Positions 29,027 through 37,497 of a DNA stretch of 64,000 nt are shown here, piece after piece. Numbering within the stretch: position 1 is the stretch's first letter; the number at the start of each line of letters is the position of its first letter. Made by a program: the position numbers and the translations under genes. A model generated the notes under the pieces. It was not told the DNA's origin. It was given only the letters and a program-made list of their open reading frames with translations, and did no database searches. This DNA comes from CAVSWT01 sp963746735 (GTDB lineage Bacteria > Bacteroidota > Ignavibacteria > Ignavibacteriales > Ignavibacteriaceae), in NCBI GenBank assembly GCA_963746735.1, contig CAVVCO010000026.1:1-64000 (forward strand), in the 5' to 3' direction.

Positions 29027-29371
29027 ATGGAAGCAAGAGCAGTACATAGATATATTGGTTCATCTCCAAGAAAAATGAGATTGTTAATTGATGTAATTAG
29101 AGGGATGGACGTAGAAAAAGCAGTTGAAGTTTTACACTTTCATAAAAAACATGCATCTAAAGATGCAGAAAAAGTTTTACGGTCTGCTATTGCAAACTGT
29201 CTTAATAAAGGTGAAGGCGAAAAAATTCAACCGTCTGATTTATTTATTAAAGAGGCTTTTGTAAATCAAGGACCGACATTAAAAAGAATTTCACCGGCAC
29301 CGATGGGACGTGCATATAGAATAAGAAAAAGATCTTGTCATTTAACTATAGTTGTGGCAAGTAAAGCATAA
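29027..29371 (+). CDS. rplV: 50S ribosomal protein L22
   Basis: L22 extends a beta-hairpin into the exit tunnel, where macrolide-resistance changes occur in other bacteria. The 114 residues contain YIGSSPRKMRLLIDVIRG and the hairpin APMGRAYRIRKRSCHLTIVV. Confidence 0.96.
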   Translation: MEARAVHRYIGSSPRKMRLLIDVIRGMDVEKAVEVLHFHKKHASKDAEKVLRSAIANCLNKGEGEKIQPSDLFIKEAFVNQGPTLKRISPAPMGRAYRIRKRSCHLTIVVASKA

Positions 29372-29390
29372 TTTTTTAGGAGGTTATTTT

Positions 29391-30032
29391 TTGGGACAGA
29401 AAACAAATCCGGTTGGCTTTAGAGTTGGAATCATCAGAGGTTGGGACTCTAATTGGTATGAAAATAAAAGCTACGCTCCGAAGTTAAAAGAAGATGAAAG
29501 ACTTCGTTCCTATATTAGGAATAGATTAAAGAAAGCCGGTATTTCAAGAATAATTATTGACAGAACCTCTAAGAATATAATATTAACAATTCATACTTCA
29601 AGGCCTGGTGTTGTTATCGGAAAAAGCGGTAAAGAAATTACTCAGCTTGAACAAGAATTGAAACAAGTAACTGACAAAGATGTTAAGATTCAAATTTCAG
29701 AAATTAAAAGGCCTGAATTAGATGCTTATTTAGTAGCAGAAAATATTGCTAATCAGCTTCAAGGAAGAATTTCTTTTCGTAGAGCTATGAAGATGGCAAT
29801 TACTGCTGCAATGAGAATGGGTGCGGAAGGAATTAGAATTATGTGTGCAGGCCGTTTAGGCGGTGCTGAAATGGCTCGTACTGAACAATATAAAGAAGGA
29901 AGAATTCCGCTTCATACAATTAGAGCTGACATTGATTATGCTAATGGAAGAGCGGAAACGATTTACGGTTCAATCGGAATTAAAGTTTGGATTTGCCGTG
30001 GTGAGATTTTAGGAAAAAGAGTTACTGAATAA
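29391..30032 (+). CDS. rpsC: 30S ribosomal protein S3
   Basis: S3 forms part of the mRNA entry helicase. The start is TTG 29391, directly behind TTAGGAGGTTATTT, giving the family N-terminus MGQKTNPVGFRVGIIRGW and 213 residues; an ATG at 29352 lies inside rplV and is rejected. The KH domain shows RPGVVIGKSGKEI. Confidence 0.96.
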   Translation: MGQKTNPVGFRVGIIRGWDSNWYENKSYAPKLKEDERLRSYIRNRLKKAGISRIIIDRTSKNIILTIHTSRPGVVIGKSGKEITQLEQELKQVTDKDVKIQISEIKRPELDAYLVAENIANQLQGRISFRRAMKMAITAAMRMGAEGIRIMCAGRLGGAEMARTEQYKEGRIPLHTIRADIDYANGRAETIYGSIGIKVWICRGEILGKRVTE

Positions 30033-30052
30033 ATTACCTGGAGTTTTAAATT

Positions 30053-30469
30053 ATGTTAATGCCTAAAAGAGTAAAGTTTAGAAAATCACAGCGCGGAAGA
30101 ATGGCCGGTAAAGCTACCCGTGGCAGCAGCGTTGCTTTTGGTGATTTTGGCTTAAAGGCTTTGGAACCTCACTGGATTACCAGCAGGCAGATTGAAGCAT
30201 GCCGTATTTCTCTTTCAAGAAAAATGAAAAGAGACGGTAAAGTTTGGATAAGAATTTTTCCTGATAAGCCAGTTTCTAAAAAACCACTTGAAACCAGAAT
30301 GGGTAAAGGAAAAGGCGCTCCTGAATTTTGGGTAGCAGTTGTTAAACCTGGAAGAATCTTATTTGAAGTTTCAGGTGTTTCAAAAGAGGTAGCAAATGAT
30401 GCTCTAAATTCATGTTCTTATAAGCTGCCTATCAAATGTAAAGTAGTTTCAAGACCTGATTTTGAGTAA
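30053..30469 (+). CDS. rplP: 50S ribosomal protein L16
   Basis: L16 helps position A-site tRNA. The start ATG 30053 (MLMPKRVKFRKSQRGRMAG) is 9 bp from GGAG, while the second ATG at 30059 is too far; the MLMPKR start is also usual in the family. The product is 138 residues. Confidence 0.96.
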   Translation: MLMPKRVKFRKSQRGRMAGKATRGSSVAFGDFGLKALEPHWITSRQIEACRISLSRKMKRDGKVWIRIFPDKPVSKKPLETRMGKGKGAPEFWVAVVKPGRILFEVSGVSKEVANDALNSCSYKLPIKCKVVSRPDFE

Positions 30470-30490
30470 ATGCTTAAAGAGGAATTTAAA

Positions 30491-30721
30491 ATGAAAATTC
30501 ATGACATAAGAGAAATGAAAACCGAAGAATTGGTAAAACAAATTTCAGATGAAGAGAAGAATTTGGTTGACTTACGTTTTGCTCATCAATTAAAGCAATT
30601 GACTAACACTGCAAAACTAAAGTTAATAAAAAAAGATGTCGCTAAAATGAAAACGATTTTGAGAGAAAGAGAATTAGCAGAAAAATCATCTGCAGCTATT
30701 AAAGAAGGAGCTAAAGCCTAA
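30491..30721 (+). CDS. rpmC: 50S ribosomal protein L29
   Basis: L29 borders the tunnel exit near L23. I choose ATG 30491 because AGAGGAATTT precedes it and the family begins MKIHDIREM; the ATG at 30470 that abuts the rplP stop would add seven residues. The product has 76 residues and is entirely helical in character, with a short alanine/lysine tail. Confidence 0.92.
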   Translation: MKIHDIREMKTEELVKQISDEEKNLVDLRFAHQLKQLTNTAKLKLIKKDVAKMKTILRERELAEKSSAAIKEGAKA

Positions 30722-30723
30722 TA

Positions 30724-30981
30724 ATGGAACAACGTAGTTTAAGAAAAACCAGAATAGGTGTTGTGGTTAGTAATAAAATGGATAAGACTATTTCAGTAGC
30801 TATTGAAAGAAAGGTACCTCATCCTATTTATAAGAAGTATTTTAAGAAGACCACAAAATTAAAAGCTCATGACGAAAAGAACGAATGTCAGATCGGCGAT
30901 AAAGTAAAAATAATGGAAACTCGTCCTCTTAGCTTAACTAAAAGATGGCGATTAGTTGAAGTAGTTGAAAAAGCCAAGTAG
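30724..30981 (+). CDS. rpsQ: 30S ribosomal protein S17
   Basis: S17 is an early-binding OB-fold protein. The 85 residues include RKTRIGVVVSNKMDKTISVA and METRPLSLTKRWRLVEV. The CTT-AGC hexamer at 30928-30933 is read in frame here (L-S), a useful control for the frame breaks described elsewhere. Confidence 0.96.
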   Translation: MEQRSLRKTRIGVVVSNKMDKTISVAIERKVPHPIYKKYFKKTTKLKAHDEKNECQIGDKVKIMETRPLSLTKRWRLVEVVEKAK

Positions 30982-31003
30982 TTTTTAAGGAGCAGGTAAT
31001 AAA

Positions 31004-31372
31004 ATGATTCAAGAAGAAACAAATTTAATAGTCGCTGATAATTCTGGAGCAAAAAGAGTTAGGTGCATCAGGGTGCTTGGCGGTAGCGGTAGGAATTATG
31101 CAAGTGTTGGTGACTTGATTGTTGTTTCTGTAAAAACAGCTATTCCTAATGGCCAGGTTAAAAAAGGCGAAGTATCAAGAGCAGTAATTGTTAGAACCAA
31201 AAAAGAAGTTAGAAGAAAAGACGGCTCATACATTCGCTTTGATGAAAATGCTGCTGTTCTTTTAAATGCTCAAAACGAACCAAGAGGTACACGTATTTTT
31301 GGGCCTGTTGCCAGGGAATTAAGAGAGAAACAGTTTATGAAAATTGTTTCACTGGCACCGGAAGTTTTATAA
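31004..31372 (+). CDS. rplN: 50S ribosomal protein L14
   Basis: L14 lies at the subunit interface and is the target of silencing factor RsfS. The 122-residue protein begins MIQEETNLIVADNSGAKRV and ends FMKIVSLAPEVL, full length. Confidence 0.97.
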   Translation: MIQEETNLIVADNSGAKRVRCIRVLGGSGRNYASVGDLIVVSVKTAIPNGQVKKGEVSRAVIVRTKKEVRRKDGSYIRFDENAAVLLNAQNEPRGTRIFGPVARELREKQFMKIVSLAPEVL

Positions 31373-31387
31373 AAGTTTGGGATTGAA

Positions 31388-31711
31388 ATGAAAATTAGAA
31401 AAAATGATAATGTCATGGTTGTTTCCGGTAACGATAGAGGAAAAACCGGTAAAGTACTGAAAGTTTTTCCTAAAGTTAACCGTGTTATTATTGAGGGAAT
31501 AAACCTTAGAAAGAGGCATTCAAAAGCTTCTCAAAATAATCCGCAGGGTGGAATTATTGAAAAAGAATCCGCCATAAATGCTTCTAATGTTATGTTGTTG
31601 GATCCAAAATCCAATGAACCAACTAGATTGGGTTCTCAAATAATATTGGATGAAAAAACCGGGAAGAAGAAGAGAGCGCGCATTAGCAGAGCAAGCGGAG
31701 AAATGCTTTAA
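31388..31711 (+). CDS. rplX: 50S ribosomal protein L24
   Basis: L24 starts large-subunit assembly. The 107 residues contain the KOW motif (KIRKNDNVMVVSGNDRGKTG) and GINLRKRHSK. It is 15 bp after rplN. Confidence 0.96.
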   Translation: MKIRKNDNVMVVSGNDRGKTGKVLKVFPKVNRVIIEGINLRKRHSKASQNNPQGGIIEKESAINASNVMLLDPKSNEPTRLGSQIILDEKTGKKKRARISRASGEML

Positions 31712-31748
31712 TATTATTAATTAATTTTTTTAGAGTTTAGATTTTAAT

Positions 31749-32411
31749 ATGGCAGAGAAAAAAATAAAAAAAGATAAAGCTGAAGGTCAAGCTAAGGCTC
31801 CTAAGAAAGAAGATAAAAAGGCAAAAGCAGCGCCGGAAAAAGAAATTAAAATTCCAGCCCGCTTGTCTGATTTTTATAAGAAAGAAATTATTCCTTCTTT
31901 AGTAAAGAAATTTAGCTATAAAAATGTAATGCAAGTGCCTAAGCTTCATAAAATTGTTGTTAACATGGGCGTTGGTGCTGCTGTTTCTGATGCTAAAATT
32001 CTTGAAGAAGCTGTTAAGGAATTGGAAACAATTACAGGCCAAAAGGCAAGCATTCGCAAAGCTAAAAAAGCTATCTCTAATTTTAAATTAAGAGAAGGTG
32101 TTAATATAGGCGCAATGGTTACATTACGCCGTGAAAGAATGTATGAGTTTATGGATAGGTTAATAAATGTTGCATTACCACGTGTGCGTGACTTTAGAGG
32201 CTTATCAGATAAATCATTTGATGGAAGAGGAAATTATACTATTGGAATTAAAGAACAAATAATCTTCCCTGAAATAAATGTTGATAAGATTACTAAAGTT
32301 TTAGGAATGGATATCACTTTTGTAACTACTGCAAAAACAGATAATGAATCTTATGAATTGCTTCAGCAGTTTGGTATCCCATTCAGAAAAAAAGAACTTA
32401 AATCAGCTTAA
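31749..32411 (+). CDS. rplE: 50S ribosomal protein L5 with a lysine-rich N-terminal extension
   Basis: L5 binds 5S rRNA in the central protuberance. The core (from about residue 40, PARLSDFYKKEIIPSLVKKF) is normal and ends in DNESYELLQQFGIPF. The protein has 220 residues, about 40 more than usual, because of an N-terminal tail made almost only of K, A, E, D and P. The ATG 31749 is the only good start; no internal start with a ribosome binding site is evident at residue 40, so the extension is probably translated. Confidence 0.95.
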   Translation: MAEKKIKKDKAEGQAKAPKKEDKKAKAAPEKEIKIPARLSDFYKKEIIPSLVKKFSYKNVMQVPKLHKIVVNMGVGAAVSDAKILEEAVKELETITGQKASIRKAKKAISNFKLREGVNIGAMVTLRRERMYEFMDRLINVALPRVRDFRGLSDKSFDGRGNYTIGIKEQIIFPEINVDKITKVLGMDITFVTTAKTDNESYELLQQFGIPFRKKELKSA

Positions 32412-32425
32412 ATATAGGAGAATTA

Positions 32426-32695
32426 ATGGCTCGTAAAAGTTTAATTGCAAGGCAGGATAAAAGAGTTAAGCTTGTAGAAAAATATGCTAAGCTTAGAAAA
32501 GAGTTGAAAGAAAATGGAGATTATGACGAATTACAAAAACTGCCAAGAAATTCTTCTCCTGTGAGATTGAATAACCGCTGTATGTTCACTGGTAGAGTTC
32601 GTTCTTATTACAGGAAGTTCGGTGTGTCGCGTTTAGTATTAAGGGAAATGGCTTTAAAAGGCGAAATTCCCGGATTAAAAAAGTCAAGTTGGTAG
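32426..32695 (+). CDS. rpsN: 30S ribosomal protein S14, zinc-independent type
   Basis: The 89-residue S14 has the long, cysteine-poor form (MARKSLIARQDKRVKLVEKY; CMFTGRVRSYYRKFGVSR) with no CxxC zinc knuckle. S4 and L36 in the same operon keep their zinc ligands, so the zinc-free form is not general here. Confidence 0.96.
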   Translation: MARKSLIARQDKRVKLVEKYAKLRKELKENGDYDELQKLPRNSSPVRLNNRCMFTGRVRSYYRKFGVSRLVLREMALKGEIPGLKKSSW

Positions 32696-32708
32696 AAGGA
32701 GAGAATAA

Positions 32709-33104
32709 ATGCCGGTTACAGATCCCATTGCAGATTTTTTAACTAGAATTAGAAATGCAGCTAGAGCTAAAAAAATTAGAGTTGATATCCCTGCTTCTAA
32801 TATGAAAAAAAGCTTAGCTGAAATATTAAAGAAGCAAAATTTTATAAAAGATTATATAGTTGTTGAAGACAACAAGCAGAATCTTTTAAGAATACAATTG
32901 AAATATACAGATGGAATATCTGCCATTAGCGGATTAAAAAAAATAAGTACTCCCGGTTTAAGAGTTTATAAAGATTCTCGGGAATTACCTAGAGTTTTTA
33001 ATGGTCTTGGTGTAGCGGTTATCTCTACATCAAAAGGACTTCTTACTGATAAAGAAGCAAAAACTCAATCCATTGGCGGCGAAGTAATTTGTTATATCTG
33101 GTAA
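32709..33104 (+). CDS. rpsH: 30S ribosomal protein S8
   Basis: S8 binds the central domain of 16S rRNA and in many bacteria represses the spc operon. The 131 residues begin MPVTDPIADFLTRIRNA and end with GGEVICYIW. It lies 13 bp after rpsN. Confidence 0.97.
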   Translation: MPVTDPIADFLTRIRNAARAKKIRVDIPASNMKKSLAEILKKQNFIKDYIVVEDNKQNLLRIQLKYTDGISAISGLKKISTPGLRVYKDSRELPRVFNGLGVAVISTSKGLLTDKEAKTQSIGGEVICYIW

Positions 33105-33128
33105 ATTTTTTTTAACGGAGTTTATACT

Positions 33129-33668
33129 GTGTCTAGAATTGGTAAAAAACCTATAACGATTCCAAAAGAAGTTACGGCTTCTTTGTCAGATCATACCCTT
33201 AAAATCAAAGGGCCGAAAGGTGAATTGGAGCAGACGTTTCATTCGAATATCGGAATTGAAGTTTCAGGTAGTGAGATTGTAGTTAAAAGACCGAATGACC
33301 AAAAAGAAAATAAAGCTCTTCATGGTTTAACCAGGGCATTAATTCAAAATATGGTAGAAGGTGTTACTAAGACCTATCAAAAAACCTTGGATATTGTTGG
33401 TGTTGGCTATAGGGTGGAATTGAAGGGTAAGAACTTGTTGTTTAATATTGGTTATTCTCATCCGATTTATTTCATTCCTCCTGATGGAATAACTCTGCAA
33501 GCACCGGTTCAAACACAGATTGTTGTAAGTGGAATTGATAAGCAGCTTGTTGGTATGGTTGCTTCCAAAATAAGATCCATTAGAAAGCCTGAACCATATA
33601 AAGGCAAAGGTATAAAATATTCTGACGAACAAATTCAAAGAAAAGCTGGTAAGACCGCTGGTAAATAA
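33129..33668 (+). CDS. rplF: 50S ribosomal protein L6
   Basis: L6 stabilises the sarcin-ricin region. The start is GTG 33129 (MSRIGKKPITIPKEV) behind ACGGAGTTTATACT. The 179-residue protein carries both repeated domains and the C-terminal RKPEPYKGKGIKYSDE. Confidence 0.97.
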   Translation: MSRIGKKPITIPKEVTASLSDHTLKIKGPKGELEQTFHSNIGIEVSGSEIVVKRPNDQKENKALHGLTRALIQNMVEGVTKTYQKTLDIVGVGYRVELKGKNLLFNIGYSHPIYFIPPDGITLQAPVQTQIVVSGIDKQLVGMVASKIRSIRKPEPYKGKGIKYSDEQIQRKAGKTAGK

Positions 33669-33690
33669 TTTTAGTGGAGACAATTAGAAA

Positions 33691-34056
33691 ATGATTAAAA
33701 GAAATAATAGCCCAAGACTTCGTTCTAAAATTAAAATTAGGAAATCTATTTCAGGCACAACTGAAGTTCCTCGTTTAACGGTGTACCGCAGTCTTAATAA
33801 TGTTTATGCTCAGATTATTGATGATTCAACCGGCAAGACTTTAGCTTCTGCATCATCTAAATCAAAAGAAATTTTGGATGAAGTGAAAAAAGCCAAAGGT
33901 AAAATTTCAAAAAGCAAATTAGTAGGTTCTTTAGTAGCTAAAAAAGCAATAGAAAGTAAGATATCTTCAGTAGTTTTTGATAGGAACGGTTATAGATATC
34001 ACGGAAGAGTTCAAGCTATTGCTGAAGGCGCTAGAGAAGGGGGCTTAAAATTTTAA
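33691..34056 (+). CDS. rplR: 50S ribosomal protein L18
   Basis: L18 binds 5S rRNA with L5. The 121 residues have RLTVYRSLNNVYAQIIDD and the C-terminal FDRNGYRYHGRVQAIAEGAREGG in two parts. It is followed by an unusual 147-bp gap that holds a palindrome and a tRNA gene, before rpsE. Confidence 0.97.
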   Translation: MIKRNNSPRLRSKIKIRKSISGTTEVPRLTVYRSLNNVYAQIIDDSTGKTLASASSKSKEILDEVKKAKGKISKSKLVGSLVAKKAIESKISSVVFDRNGYRYHGRVQAIAEGAREGGLKF

Positions 34057-34058
34057 CT

Positions 34059-34070
34059 CCCAATATTGGG
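34059..34070 (+). promoter_or_regulatory. Perfect 12-bp palindrome before the embedded tRNA
   Basis: CCCAATATTGGG is self-complementary, begins 3 bp after the rplR stop and ends 8 bp before the tRNA-Gln. It has no T run and so is not a standard terminator. It could be a processing hairpin, an operator or chance. Confidence 0.35.
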
Positions 34071-34078
34071 CAAGCTTT

Positions 34079-34152
34079 TGCCGGATCGTCTAATGGTAGG
34101 ACTACGCCCTTTGGAGGCGTCTGTAGAGGTTCGAATCCTCTTCCGGCAGCCA
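34079..34152 (+). tRNA. tRNA-Gln (anticodon TTG), inside the spc operon
   Basis: Acceptor TGCCGGA pairs perfectly with TCCGGCA, discriminator G, and CCA is encoded (34150-34152). The D arm is GTC-TAATGGTAG-GAC. The anticodon stem ACGCC/GGCGT encloses CTTTGGA, anticodon TTG, which reads CAA and, by wobble, CAG. The T arm is AGAGG-TTCGAAT-CCTCT. All arms are perfect. It lies on the same strand between rplR and rpsE, so unless it has its own promoter it must be cut out of the ribosomal-protein mRNA. Confidence 0.95.
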
Positions 34153-34203
34153 GAATATATTTAATTAGATTTATATAAAATTATTTGACTAAGAGAGAAG
34201 CAA

Positions 34204-34710
34204 TTGAAAACAGTAAAACCGATTGAATCAGAAAACTTAAAAGAAAAAGTTGTTCACATTAACAGAGTTGCAAAAGTAGTTAAAGGTGGACGCCGTTTTA
34301 GCTTTAATGCAATTGTTGTTGTTGGTGATGGAAACGGAACAGTTGGAGTTGGATTAGGAAAAGCTAATGAAGTTACCGACGCTATTTCTAAAGGAATTGA
34401 TGATGCAAAGAAAAGTCTAGTACATGTTTCTGTTATAAAAGGAACTGTTGCTCATGAAATAATTGGAAAATACGGAGCCGGAAAAGTTTTATTGAAACCT
34501 GCTTCTCCTGGAACTGGCCTCATAGCTGGCGGCGGTGTTAGAGCAGTTTTAGAAGCGGCTGGTGTTCAGGATATTTTAACAAAATTGTTGGGATCAAGCA
34601 ATCCGCACAATCAAGTTAAAGCTACTCTTAATGGTTTGTTAAATCAAATTGACGCTAGGAAGATGGCAAAGAAAAGAGGAATGACTGTCAGTGAATTATT
34701 CAGCGTTTAA
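34204..34710 (+). CDS. rpsE: 30S ribosomal protein S5
   Basis: S5 acts in decoding accuracy and mRNA unwinding. The start is TTG 34204 behind AAGAGAGAAGCAA; there is no ATG in the correct place. The N-terminal dsRBD-like domain reads VVHINRVAKVVKGGRRFSFN. The product is 168 residues. The tRNA gene ends 51 bp before this start. Confidence 0.96.
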   Translation: MKTVKPIESENLKEKVVHINRVAKVVKGGRRFSFNAIVVVGDGNGTVGVGLGKANEVTDAISKGIDDAKKSLVHVSVIKGTVAHEIIGKYGAGKVLLKPASPGTGLIAGGGVRAVLEAAGVQDILTKLLGSSNPHNQVKATLNGLLNQIDARKMAKKRGMTVSELFSV

Positions 34711-34721
34711 TTGAGGAATTT

Positions 34722-34913
34722 ATGTCTAAAATAAAAATCACACAAATAAGAAGTATAATTGATAGGCCTAAGACGCAGAAAAGAACCATTGAAGCTTTGG
34801 GTTTAGGCAGGCCTAATTGGGAGAAAATTCATAACGATACTCCTCAAATAAGAGGAATGGTAAACAAAGTAAGTCACCTTGTTAAGGTTGAAGAATTTAA
34901 AGAGAAGAAATAA
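34722..34913 (+). CDS. rpmD: 50S ribosomal protein L30
   Basis: The 63-residue L30 begins MSKIKITQIRSIIDRP and has QKRTIEALGLGRPNWEKIHND. It is 11 bp after rpsE and 9 bp before rplO. Some bacteria lack L30; this one has it. Confidence 0.95.
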   Translation: MSKIKITQIRSIIDRPKTQKRTIEALGLGRPNWEKIHNDTPQIRGMVNKVSHLVKVEEFKEKK

Positions 34914-34922
34914 GGTTTTAGA

Positions 34923-35375
34923 ATGGATATTCTTAGTAATTTAAAATACGCAAAAGGCTCAAGAAAAAACCCTAAGAGAATTGGAAGAGGCGAGGGTTCG
35001 GGTCATGGCGGTACAGCTACAAAAGGAATGAATGGGCAGCTTTCAAGATCAGGTGCTAAGAAAAGAGCATGGTTTGAAGGCGGTCAGATGCCTTTACAGA
35101 GAAGAATTCCTAAAGTAGGATTTACACATATATTTAAAAAATATTATCAAGTAGTTAATGTTGGCGATCTTCAAAAATTGTCCGAAAAAATTAATGATAA
35201 ATCAATAAATGCAGAAGTGTTAAAAAAGAATGGATTAGTTAGAAGTATTTCTGACCCGATAAAAATATTAGGAAATGGTGAACTGAAAGCAAAACTTCAG
35301 ATTGAAGCTAATGCATTTACTAATTCGGCAAAAGAAAAAATTGAAGCCGTTGGCGGAACAATAAAAAAGATTTAA
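34923..35375 (+). CDS. rplO: 50S ribosomal protein L15
   Basis: L15 joins late in large-subunit assembly. The 150 residues show the glycine-rich N-terminus (RKNPKRIGRGEGSGHGG) and FEGGQMPLQRRIPKVGF. Normal length. Confidence 0.96.
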   Translation: MDILSNLKYAKGSRKNPKRIGRGEGSGHGGTATKGMNGQLSRSGAKKRAWFEGGQMPLQRRIPKVGFTHIFKKYYQVVNVGDLQKLSEKINDKSINAEVLKKNGLVRSISDPIKILGNGELKAKLQIEANAFTNSAKEKIEAVGGTIKKI

Positions 35376-35386
35376 TCTGGTTATAA

Positions 35387-36721
35387 ATGTCAAAATTTAC
35401 TGATACCTTCAGAAACATATTTAAAATTAATGAGTTGCGCCAAAGAATCTTATATACGCTGGCGCTTTTGGTCATTGTTAGATTAGGTGCTCATATAACT
35501 CTTCCGGGTGTTGATGCAGCGCTTCTTTCACAAAGTGCAAAGAATGCAGCGTCAGATAACTTATTTGGGTTGTATGATTTATTTGTTGGTGGTGCTTTTA
35601 GGAATGCGGCAATATTTGCATTGGGAATAATGCCTTATATTTCTGCATCTATTATTCTTCAATTGATGGGTGCTGTTGTCCCTTATTTCCAGAAACTGCA
35701 GCAAGAAGGTGAAGAAGGCAGAAAGAAAATAACTCAGTTAACAAGATATGGAACAGTATTTATTTCTGCATTACAGGCTTATGGTGTTACTATAAATTTA
35801 ACACACACTAATTTTCAAGGAACCCCTGTTGTTCCAGTTGAAGTACAAGGTTTCTTTTGGGTTATTACAACCGTGATAATTTTAACAGCAGGCACTGTGT
35901 TTATGATGTGGCTTGGTGAGCAGATTACGGACAAAGGAATTGGAAACGGTATTTCACTTATTATATTTATTGGAATTATAGCAGTATTTCCAAATGCGGT
36001 TTTGGATGAGTTTAGATTAATATCAGAAGGAACAAGAAGTATTATCGTTGAGCTGGTTGTTGTAATATTTATGGTGTTCATAATTGCAGGTGTTGTCTTA
36101 GTTACCCAGGGAACAAGAAGAATCCCTGTTCAATATGCTAAAAGAGTTGTTGGACGAAAAGTTTACGGCGGTGTTACTCAGTATATTCCTTTACGGGTTA
36201 ATACAGCTGGTGTAATGCCTATAATATTTGCGCAATCTATAATGTTTATTCCGGCAACTGTTCTTCAGTTCTTTCCAAACAATGATTTTTTACAGTCGGT
36301 TGCAAACTTATTAGAATACCGCTCACCGGTATACTCAATTATTTATGGAATAATGATTATCTTCTTTACATATTTTTATACAGCTATAGCTTTCAACCCG
36401 AAAGATGTAGCAGATACTATGAGAAAGCAAGGCGGGTTTATTCCTGGAATAAGACCAGGCAAACAAACTTCAGATTTTATTGATAATATCTTGACAAAGA
36501 TAACTTTACCGGGTTCGTTCTTTTTAGCTATTGTGGCAATATTGCCAGCTTTCGTTTCTGCCTGGGGTGTATCAAGCAGGTTTGCTAACTTTTTTGGTGG
36601 AACCAGTTTATTGATTATAGTTGGTGTTGCTTTAGATACTTTGCAGCAAGTTGAATCTCATTTATTGATGAGACATTATGACGGCTTTATGAAATCAGGT
36701 AAAGTTAAGGGTCGAAGATAA
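35387..36721 (+). CDS. secY: Preprotein translocase subunit SecY
   Basis: SecY is the ten-helix protein-conducting channel. The 444-residue protein shows RILYTLALLVIVRLGAHITL at helix 1, the plug/second helix region (ALGIMPYISASIILQLM) and RRIPVQYAKRVVGRK in the ribosome-binding cytoplasmic loop. SecE is encoded in the same window at 10353. It lies between rplO and map as in most bacteria. Confidence 0.97.
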   Translation: MSKFTDTFRNIFKINELRQRILYTLALLVIVRLGAHITLPGVDAALLSQSAKNAASDNLFGLYDLFVGGAFRNAAIFALGIMPYISASIILQLMGAVVPYFQKLQQEGEEGRKKITQLTRYGTVFISALQAYGVTINLTHTNFQGTPVVPVEVQGFFWVITTVIILTAGTVFMMWLGEQITDKGIGNGISLIIFIGIIAVFPNAVLDEFRLISEGTRSIIVELVVVIFMVFIIAGVVLVTQGTRRIPVQYAKRVVGRKVYGGVTQYIPLRVNTAGVMPIIFAQSIMFIPATVLQFFPNNDFLQSVANLLEYRSPVYSIIYGIMIIFFTYFYTAIAFNPKDVADTMRKQGGFIPGIRPGKQTSDFIDNILTKITLPGSFFLAIVAILPAFVSAWGVSSRFANFFGGTSLLIIVGVALDTLQQVESHLLMRHYDGFMKSGKVKGRR

Positions 36722-36735
36722 GATAGTTAGTTTTT

Positions 36736-37497
36736 ATGATTTTAATTAAAAATAAAAAGGAAATTGATTTCATCAGGGAGAGTTGTAAAATTGTTGGTGA
36801 AACTCTTCAGTTAATGAAAGCATATGTTAAGCCTGGAGTTACGACAATAGAATTAGATCAAATAGCAGAAGACTATATTAAAAGTAATAATGCAATTGCT
36901 GCTTTTAAAGGTTATTCACAAGCCGGGTCTGTAGATTTTCCCGGTACAATTTGTTCTTCAGTTGATGATGAAGTAGTTCATGGAATACCTGGAAACAGGA
37001 CTCTTAAAGAAGGTGAAATAATTTCTTTGGATGTTGGTGTTCTTAAAAATGGTTATTATGGTGATGCAGCTCTTTCAGTTGCAGTAGGCAATATTTCTGA
37101 TGAAAAGAAAAAATTAATGGAAGTAACTGAAAAGTCATTATATCTTGGAATTGAGCAGGCTAAAGCAAGCAACAGATTGCATGATATTTCAGCCGCTATT
37201 CAGGAATATGTAGAGGCAAATGGATTTTCAATTGTTAGAGATTTGTGCGGACATGGAGTTGGAAAATTTTTACACGAAGATCCTTCAATTCCAAATTACG
37301 GCAGAAGAGGTACAGGCACAAAATTAAAATCCGGGATGACATTAGCAATTGAGCCTATGGTAAATGCAGGCAACTATAGAGTTAGAACGGGTCTGGATGG
37401 ATGGACAGTATTAACAACCGACGGTTCTCCTTCAGCCCATTTTGAGCATACTATTTTGGTCTCAAATGGAAGACCGGAAATATTGACAGTGAGTTAA
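36736..37497 (+). CDS. map: Type I methionine aminopeptidase
   Basis: This enzyme removes the initiator methionine from new proteins. The 253-residue sequence has the metal ligands in order: D in LDVGVLKNGYYGD (two aspartates), H in CGHGVGKFLHEDP, E in LAIEPM and E in FEHTILV. Its stop codon overlaps the infA start (TAATG), so infA translation is coupled. Confidence 0.97.
   Translation: MILIKNKKEIDFIRESCKIVGETLQLMKAYVKPGVTTIELDQIAEDYIKSNNAIAAFKGYSQAGSVDFPGTICSSVDDEVVHGIPGNRTLKEGEIISLDVGVLKNGYYGDAALSVAVGNISDEKKKLMEVTEKSLYLGIEQAKASNRLHDISAAIQEYVEANGFSIVRDLCGHGVGKFLHEDPSIPNYGRRGTGTKLKSGMTLAIEPMVNAGNYRVRTGLDGWTVLTTDGSPSAHFEHTILVSNGRPEILTVS

Noticed and set aside
29352..29391. Upstream ATG start for rpsC
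   Set aside because: It lies in the end of rplV and adds residues foreign to S3; TTG 29391 has an AGGAGG site and gives the family N-terminus.
34059..34070. CCCAATATTGGG as a terminator of the first half of the spc operon
   Set aside because: The stem is short, the centre is AATATT with no loop bases, and no T run follows, so termination is not supported.
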